Assembly (NCBI RefSeq): GCF_001550135.1
Contig: NZ_LRUE01000014.1
Location: 1-64,000 of the forward strand
Reading direction: 5' to 3'
Length of the DNA: 64,000 bases
Source: Pseudoalteromonas shioyasakiensis
Lineage (GTDB): Bacteria; Pseudomonadota; Gammaproteobacteria; Enterobacterales; Alteromonadaceae
Made by a program: the position numbers and the translations under genes. This document shows positions 17,702-25,825 of this stretch, one piece after another (the stretch's first letter is position 1; the number at the start of each line of letters is the position of its first letter). The notes under the pieces are model-generated. The model was not told the origin of the DNA, did not search any database, and saw only the letters and a program-made list of their open reading frames with translations.

Positions 17702-19084
17702 ATGAAATTTGATATTAAAGAGCAAGACTTAATCATCAAGCCCTACAACCAAGAAGGGCCAATTTATATTCGTGAGCAAAAGGGGTATTTCCAACGTATC
17801 CGCCGTTACTTAGGCTGGGTGCTAATGCTGACGTTCATCGCCATTCCGTGGATCCCCTATGATGGCCGTCAAGCTGTATTACTCGACGTAGCCAGCCAAA
17901 AATTTACTTTATTTGGCTTAACGCTATTACCACAAGATTTTATGATCTTAGCCATGTTATTTATGACAGGGGCGTTTGCTTTGTTTTTCGTCACTAACTG
18001 GTTAGGTCGTGTCTGGTGTGGTTACACTTGCCCACAAACAATTTGGATGCTGATGTTTACTTGGGTCGAACATAAAGTGGAAGGTAACCGTAATCAGCGT
18101 ATTAAACTTGATAAAGCTGATTGGTCAGTGAGTAAATGGCAAAAGAAAATCACTAAGCATGCAGCTTGGCTGGTGATCTCTTTGCTTACATCTATGTCAT
18201 TTATGGCTTATTTCATTCCCGCTAAGTCTTTATACATGAGCTTATTTACCTTAGAAATGTCTGGGATCGTCAGTTTTTGGGTATTCCTGTTTGCATTTTG
18301 TACCTATGGCAATGCGGGATTCTTACGTGAAAAAATGTGTACTGTGGCATGCCCTTATTCACGTTTTCAATCAGTGATGTTTGATAAAGACACGTTAGTT
18401 GTTACCTACGATCAAGCGCGAGGGGAGTCTCGTGGTGCGCGTAAACGTAAAGCCGATCCTAAAGAGTTAGGCTTAGGTGACTGCGTAGACTGTAACCTAT
18501 GTGTTGAAGTATGTCCGGCGGGTATCGATATTCGTAATGGCTTGCAGTATGAATGCATAAACTGTGGCTTATGTATTGATGCGTGCGATAGCACTATGGA
18601 AAAATTCAACTATCAAAAAGGCCTTATCAAGTACGCCTCTGAAAAACAAATGGAAGGCAAAACGACCAATCCATTTAGGTTAAAACTGCTTGGCTATGGT
18701 GGTTTAACAGCGCTGTTTGTCGTTGGCATGGTTGTGTGGATGGCAATGCGTACACCTATTGAGGCTTCTGTCATTCGTGACCGTAATGCCCTGTACCGTG
18801 TAAATTTTGAAGGATTAGTAGAAAACCCATATACCTTATCAATTATCAACAAAACACAGCATAGCTTGAGCTATTCAATCGGCATCAGTGGTATTGAAGA
18901 AGCAAGCTTACAAGTGCCTGAAACGATAACTGTTGAGGCAGGTCAGATGAAGCGTGTGCCTGTCACTGTGGTTGCAGATGGCTACGAGCTGAAATCAAAA
19001 GTAACGCCTATCAGTTTTCACATTCAAGCATTAGAAGATGCTGATATAGCAATAACTAAAGAATCTAAGTTTTACCGAGATTAA
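17702..19084 (+). CDS. ccoG: cytochrome c oxidase accessory protein CcoG
   Basis: 460-residue inner-membrane ferredoxin-like protein (FixG/RdxA family) that acts in copper delivery to, and assembly of, cbb3-type oxidases. About five membrane segments, two 4Fe-4S clusters (CVDCNLCVEVCP and CINCGLCIDACD), a CGYTCPQTIW motif near residue 100, and a C-terminal Ig-like periplasmic domain. The ORF can be extended to a TTG at 17657, but that would overlap the sigma-54 promoter, so ATG 17702 is the start. It stands alone, without ccoNOPQ or ccoI neighbours, and is preceded by its probable activator. Confidence 0.93.
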   Translation: MKFDIKEQDLIIKPYNQEGPIYIREQKGYFQRIRRYLGWVLMLTFIAIPWIPYDGRQAVLLDVASQKFTLFGLTLLPQDFMILAMLFMTGAFALFFVTNWLGRVWCGYTCPQTIWMLMFTWVEHKVEGNRNQRIKLDKADWSVSKWQKKITKHAAWLVISLLTSMSFMAYFIPAKSLYMSLFTLEMSGIVSFWVFLFAFCTYGNAGFLREKMCTVACPYSRFQSVMFDKDTLVVTYDQARGESRGARKRKADPKELGLGDCVDCNLCVEVCPAGIDIRNGLQYECINCGLCIDACDSTMEKFNYQKGLIKYASEKQMEGKTTNPFRLKLLGYGGLTALFVVGMVVWMAMRTPIEASVIRDRNALYRVNFEGLVENPYTLSIINKTQHSLSYSIGISGIEEASLQVPETITVEAGQMKRVPVTVVADGYELKSKVTPISFHIQALEDADIAITKESKFYRD

Positions 19085-19107
19085 CCCAATCACGGGTCTA
19101 GAAACGA

Positions 19108-19136
19108 AAATGGCTTGTTTTTAACAAGCCATTTCT
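19108..19136. terminator. terminator at the ccoG / STAS-like convergent junction
   Basis: AAATGGCTTG / CAAGCCATTT stem with a TTTTTAA loop. It overlaps the 3' end of the minus-strand gene, so its second arm is also coding. Confidence 0.6.
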
Positions 19137-19537
19137 GCAAATTCGAGCTGCTTCAGCACATAAGCCTTAGCGCTGTCTAAATCATCAAATAAGCAGTCCA
19201 TTATTTGAATCGGTGATTGCGCTTGTGCAATGATGCGTTTCATCTGATTAAGCACAATAGACGAGCTAAACATATAAGCGGTGGCTATACAGTTAGTGCC
19301 TTGCAGGGCACGAAATAATTGGGTAAAACCACGTTCTGCATCAGGGGTGGTAGCAAGTAATTGGGTAGAATGACTAATATACGCCCACGGCTTTCCAGCT
19401 AAAGCAGTAATATGCTTTTTTAAATCGACTGCAAAGTCATTGACCAAACGTGCGTTAATATTACCAGAAAATTGCCCAATAATAATTGGACCATCGGTGA
19501 TGATACTGACACTGCCATAGTGATTCTTAAATTCCAA
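19121..19537 (-). CDS. STAS/SpoIIAA-like hypothetical protein
   Basis: 138 residues, soluble, no signal peptide. The pattern (beta strand-rich start with GPIIIGQFSGNINARLVNDFAVDLKKHI, then WAYISHSTQLLATTPDAERGF) resembles the SpoIIAA/STAS-like fold seen in small regulatory proteins, but I do not recognise a characterised family member. Monocistronic, convergent with ccoG. The upstream region is very AT-rich with a dyad at 19607-19650. Confidence 0.6.
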   Translation of the reverse strand: MEFKNHYGSVSIITDGPIIIGQFSGNINARLVNDFAVDLKKHITALAGKPWAYISHSTQLLATTPDAERGFTQLFRALQGTNCIATAYMFSSSIVLNQMKRIIAQAQSPIQIMDCLFDDLDSAKAYVLKQLEFAEMAC

Positions 19538-19606
19538 TTTGCTTCCCTTTTGAATTAAAAAGAGCGCGAATTTTATACAATTCTATGTATGTGTCTAGTT
19601 ATTTAG

Positions 19607-19650
19607 TATACAAATTTCAAAAAACATAACTTTTTCATTAAATTTGTATA
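19607..19650. repeat. AT-rich inverted repeat with a flanking direct repeat
   Basis: TATACAAATTT (19607-19617) pairs perfectly with AAATTTGTATA (19640-19650). TCTAGTTATTTAG occurs on both sides in direct orientation (19594-19606 and 19664-19676). No gene in this 185-bp gap. Confidence 0.5.
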
Positions 19651-19679
19651 TGTGTAAATTTTATCTAGTTATTTAGGTT

Positions 19680-19704
19680 TGGGGTGGATAAATCATTCAC
19701 CCCA
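19680..19704 (-). terminator. candidate terminator of the M14 peptidase gene
   Basis: TGGGGTG / CACCCCA stem extended by three weaker pairs, just after the stop at 19723 on the minus strand. The following sequence is only moderately T-rich. Confidence 0.4.
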
Positions 19705-19722
19705 GATTTAAAATATAACTAA

Positions 19723-20628
19723 CTATTTGTTAACAATATAGTTCAAAGCACCGGTAATTGAGGCTACTTGTGCATCAATACAAATTGCGTCATTGGCCTG
19801 TGGGCTATCAGGGTAAACCTCTGTTGTTGTGACATATTCTGCATCGGTTAAGCCCATACATAACCCCAGTTTTTTCGCTTGGTAATTAATTACACCAAAT
19901 TGAGTTTGTGGCACACCAATCAACTGGTTATTCTCATCACTTGGTGCGATGTGGGTTACTTTTTCAACTGATTTTATAATCGCTGTTTGAAATGCATCAT
20001 GCGGGCGCTCACTATCAGCAACAAGGTAAAAGCCATCCGGGATGTTCCAGTTATCGTGGGTCGTTGCATCACGTGCTGCAAGCGCAGGGCGAAACTCACT
20101 ATTATCAGTGTCTGTAGTTTCGTGTAGGTCAATATGCACATAAGGTGCAATAGCGTTGTCGGCTAAATACTGCATGATTGCTGCAGACTCTTCAGCTGGG
20201 CTATCTGCATAGAAAGAGCGATTTGGATCAGTGGCATTTGGATTCCAGCGGTTAATCGTTTCATAACCCCATGGGCTGATACACGGAGCCACTAAAATAT
20301 TAAAATCAGCAAAGTAGTCTTTGGCACTTCTCTTAGCGAACGCTAAAGCACCATGCACACCACTTGTTTCGTAACCATGAACACCACCGGTAACCAGCAC
20401 AACAGGTTTATCAGCTTGCCACTGCTTGCTCTTTAAAATGTAAAGTGGGTATTTGTCGCTGTCGTAACTTAATGCGCCATATTGCTCAATACTGAAATCG
20501 CTTGCTAAAGAGTCTAGTTGCGATACAACATCATCTAAATAGCTACGCTTTACTGACTGTAATTCAAACCATGCTTTCTTATCTTCTTCGTTCCACGGCT
20601 TACCTGGGGTTCCAATAGGGTAACTCAT
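19723..20628 (-). CDS. M14 family zinc carboxypeptidase
   Basis: 301 residues, no signal peptide. The metal site is visible as GGVHGYET (HxxE) and HIDLHETTD (third zinc ligand), as in the succinylglutamate-desuccinylase/M14 group; substrate unknown. I start at ATG 20628, preceded by AAGG at good spacing and giving the N-terminus MSYPIGTPGKPW. A TTG at 20691 would add 21 residues but abuts the upstream stop. The PilZ-like gene lies 63 nt upstream on the same strand, so co-transcription is plausible. It is unrelated in detail to the M14 gene at 9072. Confidence 0.82.
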   Translation of the reverse strand: MSYPIGTPGKPWNEEDKKAWFELQSVKRSYLDDVVSQLDSLASDFSIEQYGALSYDSDKYPLYILKSKQWQADKPVVLVTGGVHGYETSGVHGALAFAKRSAKDYFADFNILVAPCISPWGYETINRWNPNATDPNRSFYADSPAEESAAIMQYLADNAIAPYVHIDLHETTDTDNSEFRPALAARDATTHDNWNIPDGFYLVADSERPHDAFQTAIIKSVEKVTHIAPSDENNQLIGVPQTQFGVINYQAKKLGLCMGLTDAEYVTTTEVYPDSPQANDAICIDAQVASITGALNYIVNK

Positions 20629-20691
20629 AAAATACCTTGTTGTGACTTGCTGCAAAACGCCAAGCTTATCTAAGCTGTTAAGCTGCTGCAA

Positions 20692-21282
20692 CTAGATAAG
20701 CTCAGTAGTAAAGTTACCTTGCTCGTACAGCTTTGCATGATGGTGCTTATGGGTCTCAAATAAGTATTTACGCAGTGCATCTTCACCCTGACACACTTTC
20801 ACTATTTTTCCGGCAATTCCTTTGCTGGTCGTTCGTATTGGCTTTACGCTAAGTATAACGTGTTCTTCACTAGGTAAATTAAATGCCAACAGTATCTCTT
20901 TATTAAGATCGGGTGATTGACGCTTTGGCTTGAGTAACACGCCTGTGCTTGATAAAGACAATATTTGAAATTGCTCTGTGTGTATTTCGAGATCAGGCGT
21001 ACGCCAGCTGCGTTCGATACCTTTGGTATCTATTACTTCTGGTGCGCTAAGTACAGGGATAAGCTGGCCATTCTTGTCCTTGGTAAATTCAAGCGGAAAC
21101 CACAACTGGTAAATTCCTACTTCAGCAAGTAGTGTCAGTTTGGCATTGGTAAGTAAGCCGTTTAATTTATCAGGCAAATTAAGCCTAACAGACATTTTTG
21201 TATCGGTTGGATCGCTATCAGTCCGTTCAGCCTCGAATAAACGGTTGAAAAAAGAGAGTTCTTGTTCGGATAAATGTGCCAT
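20692..21282 (-). CDS. PilZ-like domain protein
   Basis: 196 residues, soluble. The second half (about 90-180) has a beta-rich segment with ERSWRTPD, then ILSLSSTGVLLKPKR, reminiscent of the RxxxR and (D/N)xSxxG elements that bind c-di-GMP in PilZ domains. The Arg motif is degenerate, so c-di-GMP binding is uncertain. A strong AAGGAG precedes the ATG. It diverges from the AI-2E family permease gene. Confidence 0.5.
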   Translation of the reverse strand: MAHLSEQELSFFNRLFEAERTDSDPTDTKMSVRLNLPDKLNGLLTNAKLTLLAEVGIYQLWFPLEFTKDKNGQLIPVLSAPEVIDTKGIERSWRTPDLEIHTEQFQILSLSSTGVLLKPKRQSPDLNKEILLAFNLPSEEHVILSVKPIRTTSKGIAGKIVKVCQGEDALRKYLFETHKHHHAKLYEQGNFTTELI

Positions 21283-21434
21283 ATAAAGCTCCTTTTAAAG
21301 CACGCTTACTTATATGTATCATAAATTGTTCAAATTATGCACGTATAACGAGCATTAATTGTGCCAGCTGCTTTGTGATTTCTTTTGCGGCGTATTTCAC
21401 TTACACTGATAAAAAAACTAACAAGGATTTTATT

Positions 21435-22472
21435 TTGTCGAGCCTGACTGGTGTAAATAAAAGTTTAGTGATATTTGCTGCTTTAGTCGTTGTTTTAGCG
21501 GGTATTAAAGCTGCAAGTGTGATTGTTATCCCATTTGTGTTGGCAGCCTTTATTGCCATTATTTGTAATCCCTTAATTCGTTTCTTTGCTAAATACGGTA
21601 TCCCTAAAGGAATTGCCGTTGTGTTTGTGATGTTGATGATTGTTGGTGTAGGGATAAGCCTTGCCGGGTTGGTAGGGCAATCGATGACCGATTTCTCTGA
21701 AAAGCTGCCTGAGTATAAAGCACAACTAAAAGAAGAGTTTGTCTGGGTGGTTAATGTCGCAGCGAGTTATAACATTCTGATTGATAAAGAGCAGATCATC
21801 TCTTTATTCGATCCGGGCAAAATGATTGATGTTGCAACCAACATGCTCACAGGCCTCGGTGGCGTGATGGCGAACCTGTTTTTGATCATCCTAACCGTGG
21901 TGTTCATGTTGTTTGAAGGACCTATGCTGAGTAAAAAAGTGCATTTAGCACTGGACGATCCTGAAATGAAAATGCAGCAGGTTGATCGCTTTTTAGATTC
22001 AATTAACTCTTATCTGGCTATTAAAACGCTGGTTAGCTTAGGCACAGGTATGCTTGCAGGCTTTATGCTTTGGGCTCTTGATGTTGATTATTTTATACTT
22101 TGGGCTGTAGTGGCCTTTATGCTTAACTACATTCCTAATATTGGCTCTATCATTGCCGCTGTGCCTCCAGTGTTACTCGCTTTGATCACTCAAGGCCCAC
22201 TGGTTGCAGGATTTATTGCTGGTGGCTATTTAGTTATAAACACGGTGATGGGTAATATCGTCGAGCCGCGTTTTATGGGTAAAGGGCTGGGTTTATCGAC
22301 GCTAGTGGTGTTTTTATCCTTGATTTTCTGGGGCTGGCTGATGGGGACCGTGGGTATGCTGTTATCAGTTCCATTGACCATGATAGTTAAAATAGCCTTA
22401 GAGACTAGTCAAGAAGGGCGATGGCTTGCTACCTTGCTTGGCAATGGCGAAGAGCTAAAACTTGAAGATTAA
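21435..22472 (+). CDS. AI-2E family transporter (PerM/YdgG-like)
   Basis: 345-residue inner-membrane protein of the AI-2 exporter superfamily, with about seven to eight hydrophobic segments and the motifs FVLAAFIAIICNPLIRFF and LNYIPNIGSIIAAVPPVLLAL. Some relatives export autoinducer-2, others act as Na+/H+ antiporters; which applies is unknown. I start at TTG 21435, preceded by AAGGA with 7-nt spacing. Longer versions back to 21276 would overlap the divergent PilZ-like gene and add a non-family N-terminus. Confidence 0.85.
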   Translation: MSSLTGVNKSLVIFAALVVVLAGIKAASVIVIPFVLAAFIAIICNPLIRFFAKYGIPKGIAVVFVMLMIVGVGISLAGLVGQSMTDFSEKLPEYKAQLKEEFVWVVNVAASYNILIDKEQIISLFDPGKMIDVATNMLTGLGGVMANLFLIILTVVFMLFEGPMLSKKVHLALDDPEMKMQQVDRFLDSINSYLAIKTLVSLGTGMLAGFMLWALDVDYFILWAVVAFMLNYIPNIGSIIAAVPPVLLALITQGPLVAGFIAGGYLVINTVMGNIVEPRFMGKGLGLSTLVVFLSLIFWGWLMGTVGMLLSVPLTMIVKIALETSQEGRWLATLLGNGEELKLED

Positions 22473-22497
22473 AAAAGGCGCTTAAGCGCCTTTTTAT
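22473..22497 (+). terminator. rho-independent terminator after the AI-2E family gene
   Basis: AAAAGGCGC / GCGCCTTTT stem with a TTAA centre, starting at the base after the stop codon. Confidence 0.9.
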
Positions 22498-22535
22498 CTT
22501 TCAAAATGATTAAGTGTTATTGCGGATTGGTATTA

Positions 22536-22952
22536 TTACTTTAGAGGTCGCTGTAAAACCTGCACATGGTTTTTTAGGATCTCAATTTCACATTGCTTGT
22601 AGGCAATAGCGGCTTTCGTACCATTTGGCATTTTTTGTAAATAACGCCAACGACAGCTGTCTTCTAAATAACGCTCTTGGTTCTTGATGCTGCGATTAAA
22701 AATCGGTAGCAATTGGCTGTTACCGGTATCTTCTTTAATTTTCTCAAGATCCATAGTGAGCTTATTAATCCACATCTTTTGGTCACGCTGAATATCAGCG
22801 ATAACTTGATCAAGACATTGAATATAGCGTTTTGTGTCATCGGTATTGTTGCTTGCAAGCTCACAGGTTTGCTCTGCTTGAGCATGCGATGCACTTGCAA
22901 TTAAAGCTAAAAAGCTGCCTTTTACGAGTATTGATGTTTTATTTTTTATCAT
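22536..22952 (-). CDS. LprI-like (DUF1311-type) secreted protein
   Basis: 138 residues with a signal peptide (cleavage near ASHAQA, residue ~26). The mature part has four Cys and a helical pattern like lysozyme-inhibitor LprI/DUF1311 proteins (CLDQVIADIQRDQKMW... SCRWRY... YKQCEIEIL). The start codon overlaps the 3' end of the sensor kinase gene by 14 nt, so it is the last gene of the PhoPQ-like operon and may be linked to envelope sensing. Family call is tentative. Confidence 0.6.
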   Translation of the reverse strand: MIKNKTSILVKGSFLALIASASHAQAEQTCELASNNTDDTKRYIQCLDQVIADIQRDQKMWINKLTMDLEKIKEDTGNSQLLPIFNRSIKNQERYLEDSCRWRYLQKMPNGTKAAIAYKQCEIEILKNHVQVLQRPLK

Positions 22953-24276
22953 GGTAATTAAACTCTAATATAAACTCAGCACCGGCTAGTTTCTCTGCGT
23001 CTTTAATGGTTAATGTGCCATTATACGAGTTGACTAAATCCGACACGATAGCCATGCCGACACCATGGCCGCTTTCGTAGGTATCGAGTCTGGTACCGCG
23101 AGTTAGTAATGATTCACGCTTGTGCTCAGGTACACCTGGGCCATCATCACTTATACTGAGCGTTAACTTTTTGTTCTGCTTAACCTTTATATCGACCTGT
23201 GAACGGCAAGCTTTACAGGCATTATCGATTAAATTACCAAGTAGTTCCATCAAATCTGTTTTATCACCTAAGAAATAGTCTTTTTCACTAACCTCTGAGG
23301 TAAATATAATATCTTTGTCGCGATAAACCTTGCTCATCGCGCTTAAGATTGAATCAATAACAGGCTTGATATGAGTTTGTTTCTTCCAGGTGTCAGACGC
23401 ACCTGTTGCAGCGCGCTTTAACTGGTGTTCGATCATCACATTAATACGGTCTAGCTGCTCTTGTGCATCCGCATCATTGGCCAATGGGCTAGATTTAAGC
23501 ACTGCCAAAGGTGTTTTTAATGCATGAGCAAGGTCGCTTAATGACGCGCGATAACGTTCTTTTTGGCGCTGCTGCGATTCAAGCAATAAGTTTAAATCGG
23601 CTTTAATGGTTTGTAGTTCAACCGGGTAAAGACCTTTAATTTGTTGGTTATCACCCGACTCAATGGCTTTAATTTCTTTATCGAGTCGTTGCAGTGGCCT
23701 TGCGCTCCAAACAAAACCAATCGCCATTAGCGCTGCAATGGCCACACCCATCACATACATCCAATTTACGAGTGTTTGCTTAAAGCCATCCATCAGCCTC
23801 AGTAGGGCATCATTACGCTTTAATAGAATAAAACGTGCATGCTCTGATTGGTCAATGTTTTCTAAAATAACAGTAAGCGTTAATTGCCAGTAAACAGTAT
23901 TGTTGTATTCAACACGGCGAAAATCCGCAGAGCCTGCGGGGGCTTCAAAGTTATCAGGAATAAAGTTGATATTGGTCGCCGACTCAGAGTACCAAACCGG
24001 CAAGTCACCGCGATAAACCATCGCATAGGTGTCTGAGTTTAATCGGTTTAGCTCTGGCGTTAAGATAGTACTTGGCATAACGATGCCGCGTTCAGTGAAA
24101 TCAACTTCAGAGATTAATGAATATAAGTGAGCTTCGAGGGTTTTTTCGGTCGCTTCGACCAAAGAGGCGTAGTAAGCCTTACCAATTGAGAAAAACAGAA
24201 TTGGTAGGGCGACTAATAAAACAAAGACAAGGATAAATCCTTGCCTTACTTTAAGCGGTATTTGCGATGCTACCAC
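22939..24276 (-). CDS. PhoQ-like sensor histidine kinase
   Basis: 445 residues. Two membrane segments (about 10-32 and 170-190) flank a ~135-residue periplasmic sensor domain. HAMP-like linker, HisKA with LSDLAHALKTPLAVL (phospho-acceptor His ~250) and an HATPase with NLIDNACKA, DDGPGV and GHGVGMAIV follow. The architecture and H-box match PhoQ-type kinases. GTG start, overlapping the regulator gene by 7 nt. The signal (Mg2+, peptides, pH in relatives) is not determinable. Confidence 0.88.
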   Translation of the reverse strand: MVASQIPLKVRQGFILVFVLLVALPILFFSIGKAYYASLVEATEKTLEAHLYSLISEVDFTERGIVMPSTILTPELNRLNSDTYAMVYRGDLPVWYSESATNINFIPDNFEAPAGSADFRRVEYNNTVYWQLTLTVILENIDQSEHARFILLKRNDALLRLMDGFKQTLVNWMYVMGVAIAALMAIGFVWSARPLQRLDKEIKAIESGDNQQIKGLYPVELQTIKADLNLLLESQQRQKERYRASLSDLAHALKTPLAVLKSSPLANDADAQEQLDRINVMIEHQLKRAATGASDTWKKQTHIKPVIDSILSAMSKVYRDKDIIFTSEVSEKDYFLGDKTDLMELLGNLIDNACKACRSQVDIKVKQNKKLTLSISDDGPGVPEHKRESLLTRGTRLDTYESGHGVGMAIVSDLVNSYNGTLTIKDAEKLAGAEFILEFNYHDKK

Positions 24277-24944
24277 TGACTTTTTAGCCTATAACCACGG
24301 CCGCGTAATGTTTCAACTGGGTTAAGGGTACCATCAGGGTCAAGCTTCTTACGTAAACGCAACACGAATACTTCGATTACGTTTGAATCAAGGTCGAAGT
24401 CTTGGTCGTAAATGTGCTCTGTTAGTTCAGATTTAGAAATTACCTTTTGTGGGTTAACCATTAGGTATTCTAAAACTTTGTATTCGTATGCCGTTAAGCT
24501 AAGTTCTTTATCGTTAACCCATACTTGCTGTGAGCGAGTATGAATTTTAATAGGGCCAGCTGTCATTTCTGGGTTTGCTTTACCTGCACTGCGGCGGATA
24601 AGTGCATTGCAGCGGGCAATTAGCTCTTCAACGTGGAAAGGTTTAGTTAGGTAGTCATCTGCACCTGCATCTAAGCCTTCTACTTTATCTTGCCAACGGT
24701 CACGTGCCGTTAAAATCAAAATAGGAATAGTAATACCTTGCGCACGTGCTTTGGTAATTAATTCAATACCATCTACTTTTGGTAAGCCTAAATCGACTAC
24801 CGCCATATCTAGCGGGTATTCGGTAATATGGAATAAACCAGCTTCACCATCGTGACAAAGGTCAACGCTGTAACGCTCTTTTTCTAGGGCATTACGAAGG
24901 TTATCTGCTAAGTGTAAATCATCTTCAATAACTAAAATTCGCAT
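24270..24944 (-). CDS. PhoP-like OmpR-family response regulator
   Basis: 224 residues. The receiver domain (1-115) has the phosphorylated Asp in AVVDLGLPKVDG (~51) and the conserved Lys in LTKPF; the winged-helix DNA-binding domain (130-222) ends in VETLRGRGYRL. It pairs with the kinase downstream (7-nt overlap) and begins 2 nt after a PepSY gene. Together the PepSY, regulator, kinase and LprI-like genes form a four-gene operon. Confidence 0.92.
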   Translation of the reverse strand: MRILVIEDDLHLADNLRNALEKERYSVDLCHDGEAGLFHITEYPLDMAVVDLGLPKVDGIELITKARAQGITIPILILTARDRWQDKVEGLDAGADDYLTKPFHVEELIARCNALIRRSAGKANPEMTAGPIKIHTRSQQVWVNDKELSLTAYEYKVLEYLMVNPQKVISKSELTEHIYDQDFDLDSNVIEVFVLRLRKKLDPDGTLNPVETLRGRGYRLKSQW

Positions 24945-24946
24945 TC

Positions 24947-25198
24947 TTAATCCTTTTTCACTTCGCCAGTCTTTTTGTTCACATGGACATCAACCACGTG
25001 GCCGTTCGTTTTTAAAATTCTTACGGTAAATACTTTATCTTGCTCTGTGATTTTTAGGGTTCGGCCGTCTTCAGATTTTTTGGCGATCGTCACAGCCTGC
25101 TTTTTAGTCACCTCTTGGGCTTGTTTCTTATTGGCATCAGCATGAAAGCTTGATAATGCAAATAAAAGACTAAAACTGAAGGCTAATAATATGCGCAT
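24947..25198 (-). CDS. small PepSY-domain periplasmic protein
   Basis: 83 residues: signal peptide (cleavage near SFHADA, residue ~22), then one PepSY-type unit (QAVTIAKKSEDGRTLKITEQDK... VVDVHVNKKTGEV). Such small PepSY proteins often precede PhoPQ-like systems in marine gammaproteobacteria and may modulate signalling. First gene of the four-gene operon; 2 nt separate it from the response regulator. Confidence 0.82.
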   Translation of the reverse strand: MRILLAFSFSLLFALSSFHADANKKQAQEVTKKQAVTIAKKSEDGRTLKITEQDKVFTVRILKTNGHVVDVHVNKKTGEVKKD

Positions 25199-25349
25199 GA
25201 CGGGGAACTCCTAAACCAGACCCATTTAGTTTAATTAACCAATTAACTAAAATTCAAGTAATTACGTTAAATTCTGTAATTCAATAGCCAAATCTTAGTT
25301 AATAAGCCGTGAACAAACACTGAATTATTGATTCAGTTAAGTTCAGAGG

Positions 25350-25649
25350 TTAACCAAATACTTTTTTAAATGGTTTTACGACTGAGTTGTCGTAAACACC
25401 CGCCGCAATATACGGATCGTTTGCAGCCCATTCGCGTGCTGCTTCTAATGACTCAAATTCAGCAACCACTAATGAACCAGTAAAACCTGCTTCAGCCGGA
25501 TCTTCACTATCTATTGCTGGTAATGGGCCTGCCGTAAATAAACGGTTTTGATCGTCTAACTCTTGAAGGCGTGCTAAGTGAGCAGGGCGTGCAGATTTGC
25601 GAGCTTCTAAACTATTTTCAACATCAGTTGAATAAATCATATACAGCAT
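25350..25649 (-). CDS. yciI: YciI family protein
   Basis: 99-residue dimeric alpha-beta protein of the YciI/YCII family, with the family pattern [24 protein letters not shown] and [16 protein letters not shown]. The conserved His and Asp of the putative active site are present (RPAHL). Biological role undefined. In E. coli yciI also lies near the trp-yciB region, so the neighbourhood is conserved. Confidence 0.88.
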   Translation of the reverse strand: MLYMIYSTDVENSLEARKSARPAHLARLQELDDQNRLFTAGPLPAIDSEDPAEAGFTGSLVVAEFESLEAAREWAANDPYIAAGVYDNSVVKPFKKVFG

Positions 25650-25706
25650 GGTGTGTTCTCAATGTTATTTTTAAAAAATAGTAGCATATTCTTAGCAATA
25701 GACGAG

Positions 25707-25727
25707 AGATTATTCGCGTAATAATCT
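25707..25727. promoter_or_regulatory. perfect palindrome upstream of the NSS transporter
   Basis: AGATTATT-CGCGT-AATAATCT, 8-bp arms, in the intergenic region between yciI and the divergent transporter. Candidate operator for either gene; the cognate regulator is unknown. Confidence 0.4.
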
Positions 25728-25825
25728 TTACACAAACCCATATAACTTTAACTTATAAAGCTTGAAATACGCGGTGTAACACTGGTAGAGTCGCTGGGTT
25801 GAGAAAATAATAATAAGGTTTTTAA

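Noticed and set aside
21276..21434. N-terminal extension of the AI-2E family protein
   Set aside because: It would overlap the divergent PilZ-like start and add Cys-rich sequence unlike the family; TTG 21435 has AAGGA at the right distance.
22664..22904. ORFs inside the LprI-like gene in other frames
   Set aside because: They overlap a gene with signal peptide and operon coupling; neither shows a family or ribosome site.
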